A DNA stretch of 37,491 bases from Dehalococcoidia bacterium. GTDB taxonomy: Bacteria; Chloroflexota; Dehalococcoidia; Lucifugimonadales; UBA3495. Within the stretch, counting starts at the first letter, position 1, and every line of letters begins with the position of its first letter. The notes beneath the pieces were generated by a model, which saw only the letters and a program-made list of their open reading frames with translations, ran no database searches and had not been told where the DNA came from. Location: positions 5,803 to 43,293 of the forward strand of contig DUCU01000016.1 in assembly GCA_012959605.1 (NCBI GenBank). The letters are read 5' to 3'. The position numbers were made by a program, and so were the translations under genes. This document shows positions 29,146 through 37,491 of the stretch, piece after piece.

Positions 29146-30642
29146 CTAATTAGGCTCCGTTGCAGCCTCGGGCGCCCAGTCCAAGTCTTCCGCTCGTTTC
29201 CCTTGATCATCACCATTCCAGCCTTCAGGCAGGCTTTCAGATCGGCCTCGGTTTCGGTCTCTAACCAGCACTGCGTTGATCGCTTGCCGCAGGGTCCTCA
29301 CACCGATGACCTTCATGCCATCGGGAACTTTCAGACCTTCCAAGCACATCTCTGGCAGGACACATTTCTTTAGACCTAAACGAGCAGCCTCATTGACCCT
29401 ACGCTGTGCCTGGGGGACCGCCCGTATCTCGGCGCTCAGTCCAATCTCACCAAAGGCGAACAAGTCAGGATCCAGCGGGCTGTTGTAGAGACTGGAAGCC
29501 ATGGCGAGTACCAAGGGTAGATCGGCCGCTGGTTCAGTGATCTTAAATCCCCCGGCCACATTGGTGATGATATCTTGTCCGGACAATTCCAGACCGGCAC
29601 GACGAGACGCCACCGCTGACAGCATCAGTAGTCTGTTGTAGTCCACACCGTTGGCCACCCTACGCGGAGCCGGCAATTGAGAAGGGGAGGTTAACGCCTG
29701 TACCTCCAGCAGCAACGCACGGCTGCCCTCCACCACCGGAGCTAGGGATGCGCCAATCGCGCCTCCCGCCCGTTGGGACAGCAAAGCCTTTGACGGGTCA
29801 GAAACGTCCATCAAACCCTGTTCCGTCATCTCGAATACGCCTACCTCAGTGGTGGCGCCGAAACGGTTCTTCCCGGCACGTAGCACCCGATAGCCGCCGT
29901 CTTCTTGAGACTCCAGATACAGAACTACATCCACCATATGCTCCAACACCCGCGGGCCGGCCAATGAGCCATCCTTGGTCATGTGTCCGGAGACGAACAC
30001 TGCGATTCCACTAGCCTTGGCCCAACGGAGCAGCCGCAAACCGGCCTCTCGCACCTGGCTAACGCTGCCTGGCCCTGAGGTTTCATCATCGCTGTATAGC
30101 GTCTGGATGGAATCCACAATTGCAAGGCCAGGTCGCACCGAGTCTAGTTTCTCAATGACAGTCGTTAGGTCGGTTTCGGAAAGCATTAAAACTCCCTCTC
30201 CGGCAAACCCCAAGCGTTCTGAGCGCAGTTTGATCTGCTGGGGAGACTCTTCTCCGCTGACGTACAGCACTTCCTCGCCCTTGGCAGCCACGTACTGGGC
30301 CATCTGTAGGAGGAGTGTGGATTTTCCAACGCCTGGCTCTCCGGCAAGGAGTACCACTGATCCTGGCACCACGCCGCCACCCAACACTCGGTTCAGCTCT
30401 GCGGAAGGTAGCGGGTCGCGAGATTGGTCATTGGTAGAGATAGAGGAGAGTTCGACAACCTCAGTCGGTTGAGTGGCGAGCCATCCGGGGCGGCCTTTCT
30501 GTTGCGGGGCCACGGTCATTTCCACCAAAGGGGAGTTGGAGCCGCAACCTTGGGCGGGACAAAAACCCATCCACTTGGCGGTTTCGTTGCCGCAAGAGGA
30601 GCACATGAAAACTGTTCGCCGCGTATCTTTTAACTTAGCCAC
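29146..30642 (-). CDS. radA: DNA repair protein RadA (Sms)
   Basis: Zinc finger FMCSSCGNETAKWMGFCPAQGCG, Walker A GEPGVGKSTLL, RadA motif KNRFG, C-terminal Lon-like domain. Confidence 0.97.
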   Translation of the reverse strand: MAKLKDTRRTVFMCSSCGNETAKWMGFCPAQGCGSNSPLVEMTVAPQQKGRPGWLATQPTEVVELSSISTNDQSRDPLPSAELNRVLGGGVVPGSVVLLAGEPGVGKSTLLLQMAQYVAAKGEEVLYVSGEESPQQIKLRSERLGFAGEGVLMLSETDLTTVIEKLDSVRPGLAIVDSIQTLYSDDETSGPGSVSQVREAGLRLLRWAKASGIAVFVSGHMTKDGSLAGPRVLEHMVDVVLYLESQEDGGYRVLRAGKNRFGATTEVGVFEMTEQGLMDVSDPSKALLSQRAGGAIGASLAPVVEGSRALLLEVQALTSPSQLPAPRRVANGVDYNRLLMLSAVASRRAGLELSGQDIITNVAGGFKITEPAADLPLVLAMASSLYNSPLDPDLFAFGEIGLSAEIRAVPQAQRRVNEAARLGLKKCVLPEMCLEGLKVPDGMKVIGVRTLRQAINAVLVRDRNRGRSESLPEGWNGDDQGKRAEDLDWAPEAATEPN

Positions 30643-30702
30643 AACATCATCACCTCACCCGGAATCACTGAAGAACCCCAAGGGAACGCGGCCATTATAA
30701 CA

Positions 30703-30734
30703 ACAGAAGGCCCCACAATTGTGGGGCCTTCTGT
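30703..30734 (-). terminator. Intrinsic terminator-like hairpin between clpC and radA
   Basis: Perfect 32-nt palindrome ACAGAAGGCCCCACAATTGTGGGGCCTTCTGT. Confidence 0.75.
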
Positions 30735-30769
30735 CAGTAGTTCCTAAGTTTGCCGATTCTTCGCCGGGG

Positions 30770-33295
30770 TTAATCAGCCGACGCTGCTGCTTCCGTTTCC
30801 GGTTCAGCTTTGGCCTTGGCTTTGGGCTTGGCCTTGGCCTTGGCCTTGGCTTTCTTGGAAGTAATCTTGACCTTGCCATCATCGTCCATGTCAACCATGG
30901 CTACGTCTCCGGCCACCAGCCTGCGGCTGAGAACCTCGTCAGACAAGCTATCTTCAATCTCGTCCTGGATGAGTCTGCGTAGCGGCCTGGCACCCAGAAC
31001 AGGGTCGAAACCGTTCTCCCCCAGGTGTATCTTGGCTGCTTCAGTGATCTCCAGTTCGATATCTTTCTCACCAAGTTCGTCCCTGACCTGGTTCATCATC
31101 AAATCAACGATCTGAAGAATTTCAGGCCTGGTGAGCTGGTGGAAAACGACTGTGGAGTCGATACGGTTGAGGAACTCAGGCCGGAAGAAGCGTTTGACCT
31201 CTTCTAAGACCTTGTCCTTCATCCGCCCATAGGCACTTTCATCAGTCTGGGCATCGCTGGTCTTGGCGGAGAAGCCGAGGGCTGTCTCACGCTTGATCAG
31301 GTCCGATCCCAGGTTGCTGGTCATGATGATGATGGAGTTTCGGAAGTCTACCTTCCGGCCTCTGGCATCGGTCAAATGGCCGGCATCAAAGATCTGGAGC
31401 AAGATGTTGAACACTTCTGGATGGGCTTTTTCAATTTCATCAAGGAGCACTGCGCAATAGTTCTTGCGACGAACACCCTCAGTCAACTGTCCGCCCTCGT
31501 CATAACCCACGTACCCGGGAGGTGCGCCGATTAAACGAGCAACGGTATGCCGCTCTTGGAACTCAGACATATCCAGGCGAATCATGTTGTCTTCGTCGCC
31601 AAACATGAATTCGGCTAGAGTGCGTACCAACTCGGTTTTACCAACACCGGTGGGGCCGAGGAACATGAACACGCCGATGGGACGGCGAGAGTCCTTCAGA
31701 CCTGCCCGTGCGCGGCGAACCGACTTGGAGATGCTGATGATCGCTTCGTCCTGACCGATGATCCGCTTGTGCAATTCGGCTTCCATCTGGAGGAGCCGTT
31801 CGGTCTCCTCTTCCGCCAGCCTGGTTACCGGAATACCGGTCCACATGCTGACAACAGCGGCGATATCGTCTTCAGTGACAACACGGCGCTCTTTGTTCTC
31901 GCCCTCTTGCCATTCTTTTTCCAGAGTGTCCAAGTTCTCCGTCTGGCGAAGTTCCCGGTCTCGTAGTTCAGCTGCTGTCTCGTATTGTTGCGAGGCGATG
32001 GCTTCGTCTTTCTCTTTGCGGACCTGCGCCAAGACTTCCATAGCGTCCTTCACGGATGCCGGTGTGGCACTGCCGCGTAGGCGTACCCGTGAGCCAGCCT
32101 CGTCAATGAGGTCAATAGCCTTGTCCGGGAGGAAGCGATCCGGGATGTAGCGCTGGGCCATAAGGGCTGCAGCCTTGATAGCTTCGTCGCTTATATCAAC
32201 CCCGTGGTGATCTTCGTATTTGTGACGGACGCCCATCAAAATCTGTACGGTGTCGTCATTGGACGGCTCTTCAACCCGAACGGGCTGGAGGCGACGTTCT
32301 AGCGCGGCATCTCGCTCAACGTACTTACGGTAGTCATCCAGGGTGGTGGCCCCGATGCATTGAATCTCACCGCGAGCCAATGAAGGCTTAAGGATGTTGG
32401 AAGCATCAACGGCACCTTCGGCGGCGCCTGCTCCGACAATCGTATGTATCTCATCTATGAAAAGGACGCAGTTACCGGCGGCCTTAATCTCTTCAATTAC
32501 TTTCTTCAGCCGCTCTTCGAACTCACCCCGGTACTTGGTGCCGGCAACCAGTGCACCCATATCCAGTGTGACCAATCGCTTACCTTGGAGTGAGTCAGGA
32601 ACGTCTCCGGAGCTTATCAGTTGGGCCATAGCCTCAACGATGGCGGTTTTTCCAACGCCAGGTTCGCCAACAAGAACAGGGTTGTTTTTGGTGCGGCGGC
32701 TGAGGATCTGGACCATCCGCTCAATCTCTTTGGACCGGCCAATGACCGGGTCAAGTTTATCCGCTTTGGCAGCGACGGTTAGGTCGACGCCCAATTGATC
32801 AAGGGTTGGAGTCTTGGAGGTTGACCGGCTACCTTGGGTGCCGGTGCTGGAAGTATGACTCAGTATGCGGTGGGTTTCGGCCCGGACCTTGTCCAAGGTC
32901 ACTCCCAGGCTTTCCAGGACGCCGGCGGCTACGCCTTCGCCCTCACGCAGTAGGCCAATGAGTAGGTGCTCCGTACCGATGTAGGTGTGGTTCATGCGTC
33001 GAGCTTCGTCGACGGCCAGTTCTACAACTTTTTTCGCACGGGGTGTAAGCCCAATCTCGCCTTGTGCTGGTTTCTCGCCGCGGCCAATGATGAATTCTAC
33101 GGCCGATCGGACCTTAGTCAGGTCCACTGACAAACTGGAAAGCACGCGTGCAGCAACGCCTTCAGTCTCGCGAACGAGACCCAGAAGGATGTGCTCGGTG
33201 CCAATGTAGTTATGGTTAAAACGCTGGGCTTCTTCTTGAGCCAGCGATAGTACCCGCCGTGCGCGTTCGGAGAACTTCTCGAATCTACTGCCCAT
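30770..33295 (-). CDS. clpC: ATP-dependent Clp protease ATP-binding subunit ClpC
   Basis: Double Clp_N repeats ([30 protein letters not shown]), two AAA+ Walker A ([18 protein letters not shown]), UVR region. Start trimmed to [16 protein letters not shown]. Confidence 0.97.
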   Translation of the reverse strand: MGSRFEKFSERARRVLSLAQEEAQRFNHNYIGTEHILLGLVRETEGVAARVLSSLSVDLTKVRSAVEFIIGRGEKPAQGEIGLTPRAKKVVELAVDEARRMNHTYIGTEHLLIGLLREGEGVAAGVLESLGVTLDKVRAETHRILSHTSSTGTQGSRSTSKTPTLDQLGVDLTVAAKADKLDPVIGRSKEIERMVQILSRRTKNNPVLVGEPGVGKTAIVEAMAQLISSGDVPDSLQGKRLVTLDMGALVAGTKYRGEFEERLKKVIEEIKAAGNCVLFIDEIHTIVGAGAAEGAVDASNILKPSLARGEIQCIGATTLDDYRKYVERDAALERRLQPVRVEEPSNDDTVQILMGVRHKYEDHHGVDISDEAIKAAALMAQRYIPDRFLPDKAIDLIDEAGSRVRLRGSATPASVKDAMEVLAQVRKEKDEAIASQQYETAAELRDRELRQTENLDTLEKEWQEGENKERRVVTEDDIAAVVSMWTGIPVTRLAEEETERLLQMEAELHKRIIGQDEAIISISKSVRRARAGLKDSRRPIGVFMFLGPTGVGKTELVRTLAEFMFGDEDNMIRLDMSEFQERHTVARLIGAPPGYVGYDEGGQLTEGVRRKNYCAVLLDEIEKAHPEVFNILLQIFDAGHLTDARGRKVDFRNSIIIMTSNLGSDLIKRETALGFSAKTSDAQTDESAYGRMKDKVLEEVKRFFRPEFLNRIDSTVVFHQLTRPEILQIVDLMMNQVRDELGEKDIELEITEAAKIHLGENGFDPVLGARPLRRLIQDEIEDSLSDEVLSRRLVAGDVAMVDMDDDGKVKITSKKAKAKAKAKPKAKAKAEPETEAAASAD

Positions 33296-33766
33296 ATTAT
33301 CGCTCCTGAAGGGAGTGAGGTAAGGAACCCATTTCACCATGGTTCCTTTTAGATAGAGACACATGCCATTCTTAACGAAACGCCTGCCCAAAGATAAATC
33401 GGAGCAGACTAGACACTATAAGGTATTTTTGCCGCCAAGTTACTGCAAAGACCCTGTAGCGTAAGGGGAGTTAACCTGTGGGGACTCGACCCAACGGTGA
33501 TGGGAACGGGGCCCTTGCAGAGTATTCACCCTCATGACCCTCGTGCATCCAATTATATTAGAGGCTCAACTATGTGTAAAGGCACATTTGAGGAATCAAT
33601 ATAAAGGAAGGGTGTATCCAGCCAAGCCTGGAAAAGATAAGGATGAGCGGCGTGAGCCGAATCCATGCGGGAAGGTTGCCGGAGGGTTACCTGTGGCTGG
33701 AGGCACCAAGGTCGTAGACTGGAAAGGTGCAACAGTGAGGGGGCATCAATAAAGTGTGGAAATACC

Positions 33767-33883
33767 CCCCGGCGGTGACCTATTTTCCCACTCCGTCGCC
33801 AGAGCAGTATCGTAGGCGCTGAAGCGTTTCACTACCGTGTTCGGGATGGGAACGGGTGGGGCCGCTTCGCTAGAACCACCAGG
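33767..33883 (-). rRNA. rrf: 5S ribosomal RNA
   Basis: Reverse strand reads CCTGGTGGTTCTAGCGAAGCGGCCCCACCCGTTCCCATCCCGAACACGGTAGTGAAACGCTTCAGCGCC...GGGAAAATAGGTCACCGCCGGG; terminal helix CCTGGTGG/CCGCCGGG pairs. Confidence 0.96.
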
Positions 33884-34011
33884 AGATACATCAACGCGAT
33901 TAGTATGCACCATTTTTCACAACCTCGCAAGGGCAAATTAGGCTAAATCGCGGGTCAATTTAGAATTGGTGCCAGTCTCATTCTTATATCTAGATACCCA
34001 TTGTATCGCAG

Positions 34012-34049
34012 CCGGGTTTTACCGCACCTTCATTTAACATAAAACCCGG
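34012..34049. repeat. Inverted repeat between divergent 5S rRNA and guaB3-like gene
   Basis: CCGGGTTTTA (34012-34021) and TAAAACCCGG (34040-34049), perfect 10-bp arms. Confidence 0.6.
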
Positions 34050-34115
34050 TTGACTTTTATCTTGGTATACTGATTAAATCATCAAAAGAATCGGTAATGG
34101 AAGAGGTGCGCAGGG

Positions 34116-35252
34116 ATGGGGAGAAGGCTATTTAAGGAACTAGAGCGTTCTTACGGTTTTGACGAAGTAGCAATCGTTCCCGGCCAGGTGACGATTAACC
34201 CCGAATTGACCTCAACCAAGATGAACATCGGGAACTTGTCATTTGAGATTCCGATTATGGCCTCCGCGATGGACGGCGCTGTTTCTCCAGGATTCGCCGC
34301 CTACATGCATGAGATGGGCGGCCTGGGCGTCCTAAACGCCGAGGGTCTATACACCAGATACGAAGACCCCTACTCAGTGTTGGAAGAGATTATCTCCTGT
34401 CCTCAGGATGAAGTCACCAGCTTCCTGCAAAAGGTCTACTCAGAACCGATTCGTGAAGAACTAATTGGCCAGCGCGTCCGTGAGATTAAGAACTCCGGAG
34501 CAACTTGCGCTGTGTCGTTCACCCCTCAGAACACCAAACGCATGTCCCCTGCGGCCGTCGAGGCCGGAGCCGACATGATTGTGGTCCAGTCCACTGTGAC
34601 CACTGCCCGGCATATGTCGAACAGTTACCGTGGTCTGGTCTTCTCCGAACTCATCGATGCCTTGAAGGTTCCCGTGATTGTGGGCAACTGCGTTACTTAT
34701 GAAGTTGCGTTGGAACTCATGGAAACCGGGATTGACGGCCTGTTGGTTGGCGTTGGCCCCGGCGCTGCCTGTACCACCCGCGAGGTGGTTGGCGTCGGCG
34801 TTCCCCAGGTTACTGCCACCCTCCAGTGCGCCGCGGCCAGGGAAGATTACTTCCGTAGGACCGGACGCTACGTATCGGTCATCACAGACGGCGGCTTCCG
34901 CACCGGAGGCGACATCTGCAAAGCCATGGTTAGTGGCGCAGACGGCGTCATGCTGGGCACCCCGTTTGCTCAGGCTAATGAAGCTCCCGGACGCGGGTTC
35001 AACTGGGGCATGGCCAATCCACACCCCGAACTACCCAGAGGAACCAGAATCTCCGTTGGCACCAAGGGCTCCCTTAAAGAGATTCTCTACGGGCCAACCT
35101 CCAAGACCGACGGCACACAGAATTTCATGGGTGCCCTGAAAGTGGCCATGGGCATGTGCGGCGCCTACACCCTACGTGATCTGCACAAAGCCGAGATGGT
35201 CATAGCCCCTTCGATTAAGACAGAAGGCAAATTCTTCCAGATGAGCCGCTAA
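34116..35252 (+). CDS. GuaB3-family IMP dehydrogenase-related protein
   Basis: [42 protein letters not shown]..., [51 protein letters not shown]. Confidence 0.93.
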   Translation: MGRRLFKELERSYGFDEVAIVPGQVTINPELTSTKMNIGNLSFEIPIMASAMDGAVSPGFAAYMHEMGGLGVLNAEGLYTRYEDPYSVLEEIISCPQDEVTSFLQKVYSEPIREELIGQRVREIKNSGATCAVSFTPQNTKRMSPAAVEAGADMIVVQSTVTTARHMSNSYRGLVFSELIDALKVPVIVGNCVTYEVALELMETGIDGLLVGVGPGAACTTREVVGVGVPQVTATLQCAAAREDYFRRTGRYVSVITDGGFRTGGDICKAMVSGADGVMLGTPFAQANEAPGRGFNWGMANPHPELPRGTRISVGTKGSLKEILYGPTSKTDGTQNFMGALKVAMGMCGAYTLRDLHKAEMVIAPSIKTEGKFFQMSR

Positions 35253-35286
35253 TATCTCCTAGAGTTAACTATCCCTGGAGGCCAAT

Positions 35287-35829
35287 ATGGCACAGGCGAC
35301 CGGCATGATAGAAATCCTTGATCCCACTGCTGAGGATGTCCCCGAGGAACTGGGACTCAGCGACGCCCTCCCCGACCTTAAGGGAAAGGTAGTTGGCCTT
35401 CTGGAAAACCGTAAGTACCACGCCGACGCTTTCTTGGGTGAACTAAAAGATGTGCTGCTTAACGAATACGGCGCAGAAAGGGTGGTATACGCCACCAAGT
35501 TCACCTACAGCGCACCCTGCGCCGATGAGACGATACAGTCTCTATCTGATGAATGCGATGTGGTGATTCACGCCATTGCCGATTGAGGCTCCTGCACAGC
35601 GTGGGGTCTCCACGACACAGTGTTAACCGAGTCCAAGGGCGTACCGTCCGTGAGCGTCATCACCAGCACTTTCACCAGGGCCGCCCACGCCAGGGCCACT
35701 GCCTTGGGAATGCCCGGAGCACGCATTGTAGTGCTGCCCAGCCCGCTGGCCCCGCGCACGATCCCCGAGGTCCAGCAAATGGCTCACGATTATGCACCTG
35801 AGATTGTTGGTCTTCTAACCGGAAAATAA
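35287..35829 (+). CDS. UGSC-family selenoprotein (in-frame TGA at 35584-35586 read as selenocysteine), 180 aa
   Basis: Upstream frame ...CDVVIHAIAD-[TGA]-GSCTAWGLHDTVLTESKGVPSVSVITSTFTRAAHARATALGMPGARIVVLPSPLAPRTIPEVQQMAHDYAPEIVGLLTGK* stays in frame; UGSC motif; SECIS-like hairpin directly downstream. Confidence 0.9.
35587..35614 (+). promoter_or_regulatory. Bacterial SECIS-like element
   Basis: Stem CGTGG (35600-35604) / CCACG (35610-35614) with loop GGTCT (35605-35609), 18 nt between TGA and the loop. Confidence 0.8.
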
Positions 35830-35866
35830 AACCAACACAATCACCACTCCCAATAAGAAAAACAAG

Positions 35867-35887
35867 AGGGCCTTAATGGCCCTTTTT
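35867..35887 (+). terminator. Intrinsic terminator after the UGSC gene
   Basis: AGGGCC-TTAAT-GGCCCT followed by TTTT. Confidence 0.8.
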
Positions 35888-35975
35888 AATTTGAACCCGT
35901 CTTGACTTGGCAAGCTCCTAGTCCGAGAATCCTCTCCTGAGTTCCAACAAATCTTCGCCAAAGAGGTCTAGCGTC

Positions 35976-37043
35976 GTGAGTTCCGTTTCCCTTAATGCCA
36001 GACGGGTAGATGTACCAGATTCATTCCAGGCCATCCAAGACTATTGCTGGGAACAGGGCTGGACCGATGGACTGCCAGTGGTGCCGCCCACGGAACCCCT
36101 GGTGCGAGAGATGCTGGCCGGCTACGGAGGTGCGCCTTCTTTATCTCTGGGAACGATGCAACCGCGAAACGCCCAGGCAACTTTGGAGAAGATCGCCATC
36201 AACGCGGTGATGGCCGGCTGCACGCCGGATTACTTCCCAGTTGTGGTTGCGGCAGTGAAAGCGTCGTTGGGCAAAGACTTCAATCTAGGCGGGAATGCTG
36301 CCACCACCGGCGGAGCTGCCCAGGTCATGATTATCAATGGCCCCATCGCAGCGGAGTTGGAAATAAATGGCGATGCCGCCTGCTTTGGTCCTGGGTCTAG
36401 ATCAAACGCCGCCATTGGCCGGGCTCTGCGGCTGGTAATCCGTAACGTGGGCGGTCTGGTGCCAGGGGAGATGGACAAAGCAACTCTGGCCACTCCCGGC
36501 AGGTACAGCTTTTGCTTCGCCGAGAATGAAGCCCGCAGCCCCTGGGAGCCCCGAAACGTGCAGATGGGCTACCCCGAAGGGTCTAGCACCGTCACGTTGG
36601 TTGCCGTCAGAGGCGTCTACACCCTCATGGAATCAACGTCCCCGACCGGACTAGGTGTGCTACAGACGATTGTTGGGAACATGCAAGCCGTTGGCATATC
36701 CAACTACTATCAGATCGGAACCGGCGCCCAAATCGTGGTGGTCATTTGTCCGGAACACGCCGAGGAGATCGCCGCGTCAGGCCTCTCCAAGTCTGACGTC
36801 CAAGAATTCATCTACCAGAACGCACGGATGCCGCTAAGGATCTTGATGGACCGGGCCCATTACGGCAACCGCAACTGGCCAAGTTGGGTTGACCAGAGCG
36901 ACCCGGAGACGCTGGTGCCCATTGTCCTGTCATCTGAAGATTTGGTGATTATCGTTGCTGGCGGTGACGGTCGTCACTCAGCCTGGTTGGCTGGATGGGG
37001 CGTAACTCGAATGGCCACGGAAGAAATCATCAAGCACGCTTAA
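35976..37043 (+). CDS. Conserved protein of uncertain function adjacent to the UGSC gene
   Basis: 355 aa from GTG; soluble, Gly/Ala-rich motifs (AINAVMAGCTPDYFPVVVAAVKA, GGNAATTGGAAQVMIINGPIA, NAAIGRALRLVIRNVGG). Confidence 0.8.
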   Translation: MSSVSLNARRVDVPDSFQAIQDYCWEQGWTDGLPVVPPTEPLVREMLAGYGGAPSLSLGTMQPRNAQATLEKIAINAVMAGCTPDYFPVVVAAVKASLGKDFNLGGNAATTGGAAQVMIINGPIAAELEINGDAACFGPGSRSNAAIGRALRLVIRNVGGLVPGEMDKATLATPGRYSFCFAENEARSPWEPRNVQMGYPEGSSTVTLVAVRGVYTLMESTSPTGLGVLQTIVGNMQAVGISNYYQIGTGAQIVVVICPEHAEEIAASGLSKSDVQEFIYQNARMPLRILMDRAHYGNRNWPSWVDQSDPETLVPIVLSSEDLVIIVAGGDGRHSAWLAGWGVTRMATEEIIKHA

Positions 37044-37491
37044 CTGGGTCCAATAGACGACGAATCTCCTCATCCGGTCTCATGATTTATCATCTTTGAA
37101 ACTTATCGTCTGAGTGGGACAACAGGCCATTTGCGTCTGTAATCCGCACTTCTGACAAAAACGGCTTGACCGTAATTCCGCCCTATCGGAGAATCTAAAT
37201 AGGGCATATTTTCTTGATTGCACAAGTCAATTCTCATGTACTCGAAACCAAAGAAGAACGCGCGCATCTTAGTAAATGCCAATTACACACGGGTACGAGA
37301 AAGTAACTCCACAGGACCACCGGCCCAATCCGTAAGTCCAACAAACATTCCCATACGTAAGGTTAGTTACAGGTACTAATTTCAACTTACCAAACACTAA
37401 ATTCACACCGCTGGTGACGAATTCTAACAATTTGCCTCATTACGGCTATGCATCACGGCCATCACGCAGAACTAATACGACAATGAAACAA

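Noticed and set aside
33534-33752. ORF 33534..33752 (72 aa) as a coding gene
   Set aside because: Low-complexity basic translation with no recognisable domain, overlapping the stem-loop-rich region; better explained as non-coding.
35287-35586. Simple nonsense mutation making the UGSC gene a pseudogene
   Set aside because: TGA falls exactly at the U of the UGSC motif and has a SECIS-like hairpin behind it; random nonsense is a much poorer explanation, though Sec machinery is not visible in this window.
35620-35829. ORF 35620..35829 as an independent 69-aa gene
   Set aside because: It is in frame with the upstream ORF and is the C-terminal part of the UGSC selenoprotein after Sec readthrough; no separate RBS is evident.
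37044-37491. Possible gene or element in the AT-richer tail of the window
   Set aside because: No ORF in the track and no clear hairpin or repeat that I could support; left unannotated.

Overview
This window looks like a chromosomal segment from a Chloroflexota-like bacterium (lineage inferred from gene content, not proven). It carries the atpA 3' end and atpG-atpD-atpC, rex, a DUF503/YlxP-like gene, a HdrD-like membrane Fe-S oxidoreductase, two LLM-class flavin oxidoreductases, a fumarylacetoacetate hydrolase family gene, an M16 peptidase, an MBL-fold hydrolase and uvrA. It also carries a HTH/antitoxin-like gene with a MazF/PemK-like gene, btpA-like, a 3-HIBADH-like gene, amidohydrolase, amidase, hydantoinase and SDR genes, a secreted IPT/TIG protein, moaD/moaE, radA, clpC, an isolated 5S rRNA, a guaB3-like gene and a UGSC-family gene. 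The strongest hidden signal is at 35287..35829. The ORF track splits one gene at an in-frame TGA (35584-35586) that sits exactly in a U-G-S-C motif. A bacterial SECIS-like hairpin (CGTGG-GGTCT-CCACG) lies at fdhF-like spacing downstream, so the TGA is very likely selenocysteine and the product a 180-aa selenoprotein. Other notable signals are a probable frameshifted MazF/PemK toxin next to an excisionase-HTH/antitoxin-tail protein, a structured non-coding region between clpC and a lone 5S rRNA, a palindromic MITE/REP-like intergenic region, and Lys/Ala-rich tails on UvrA and ClpC.
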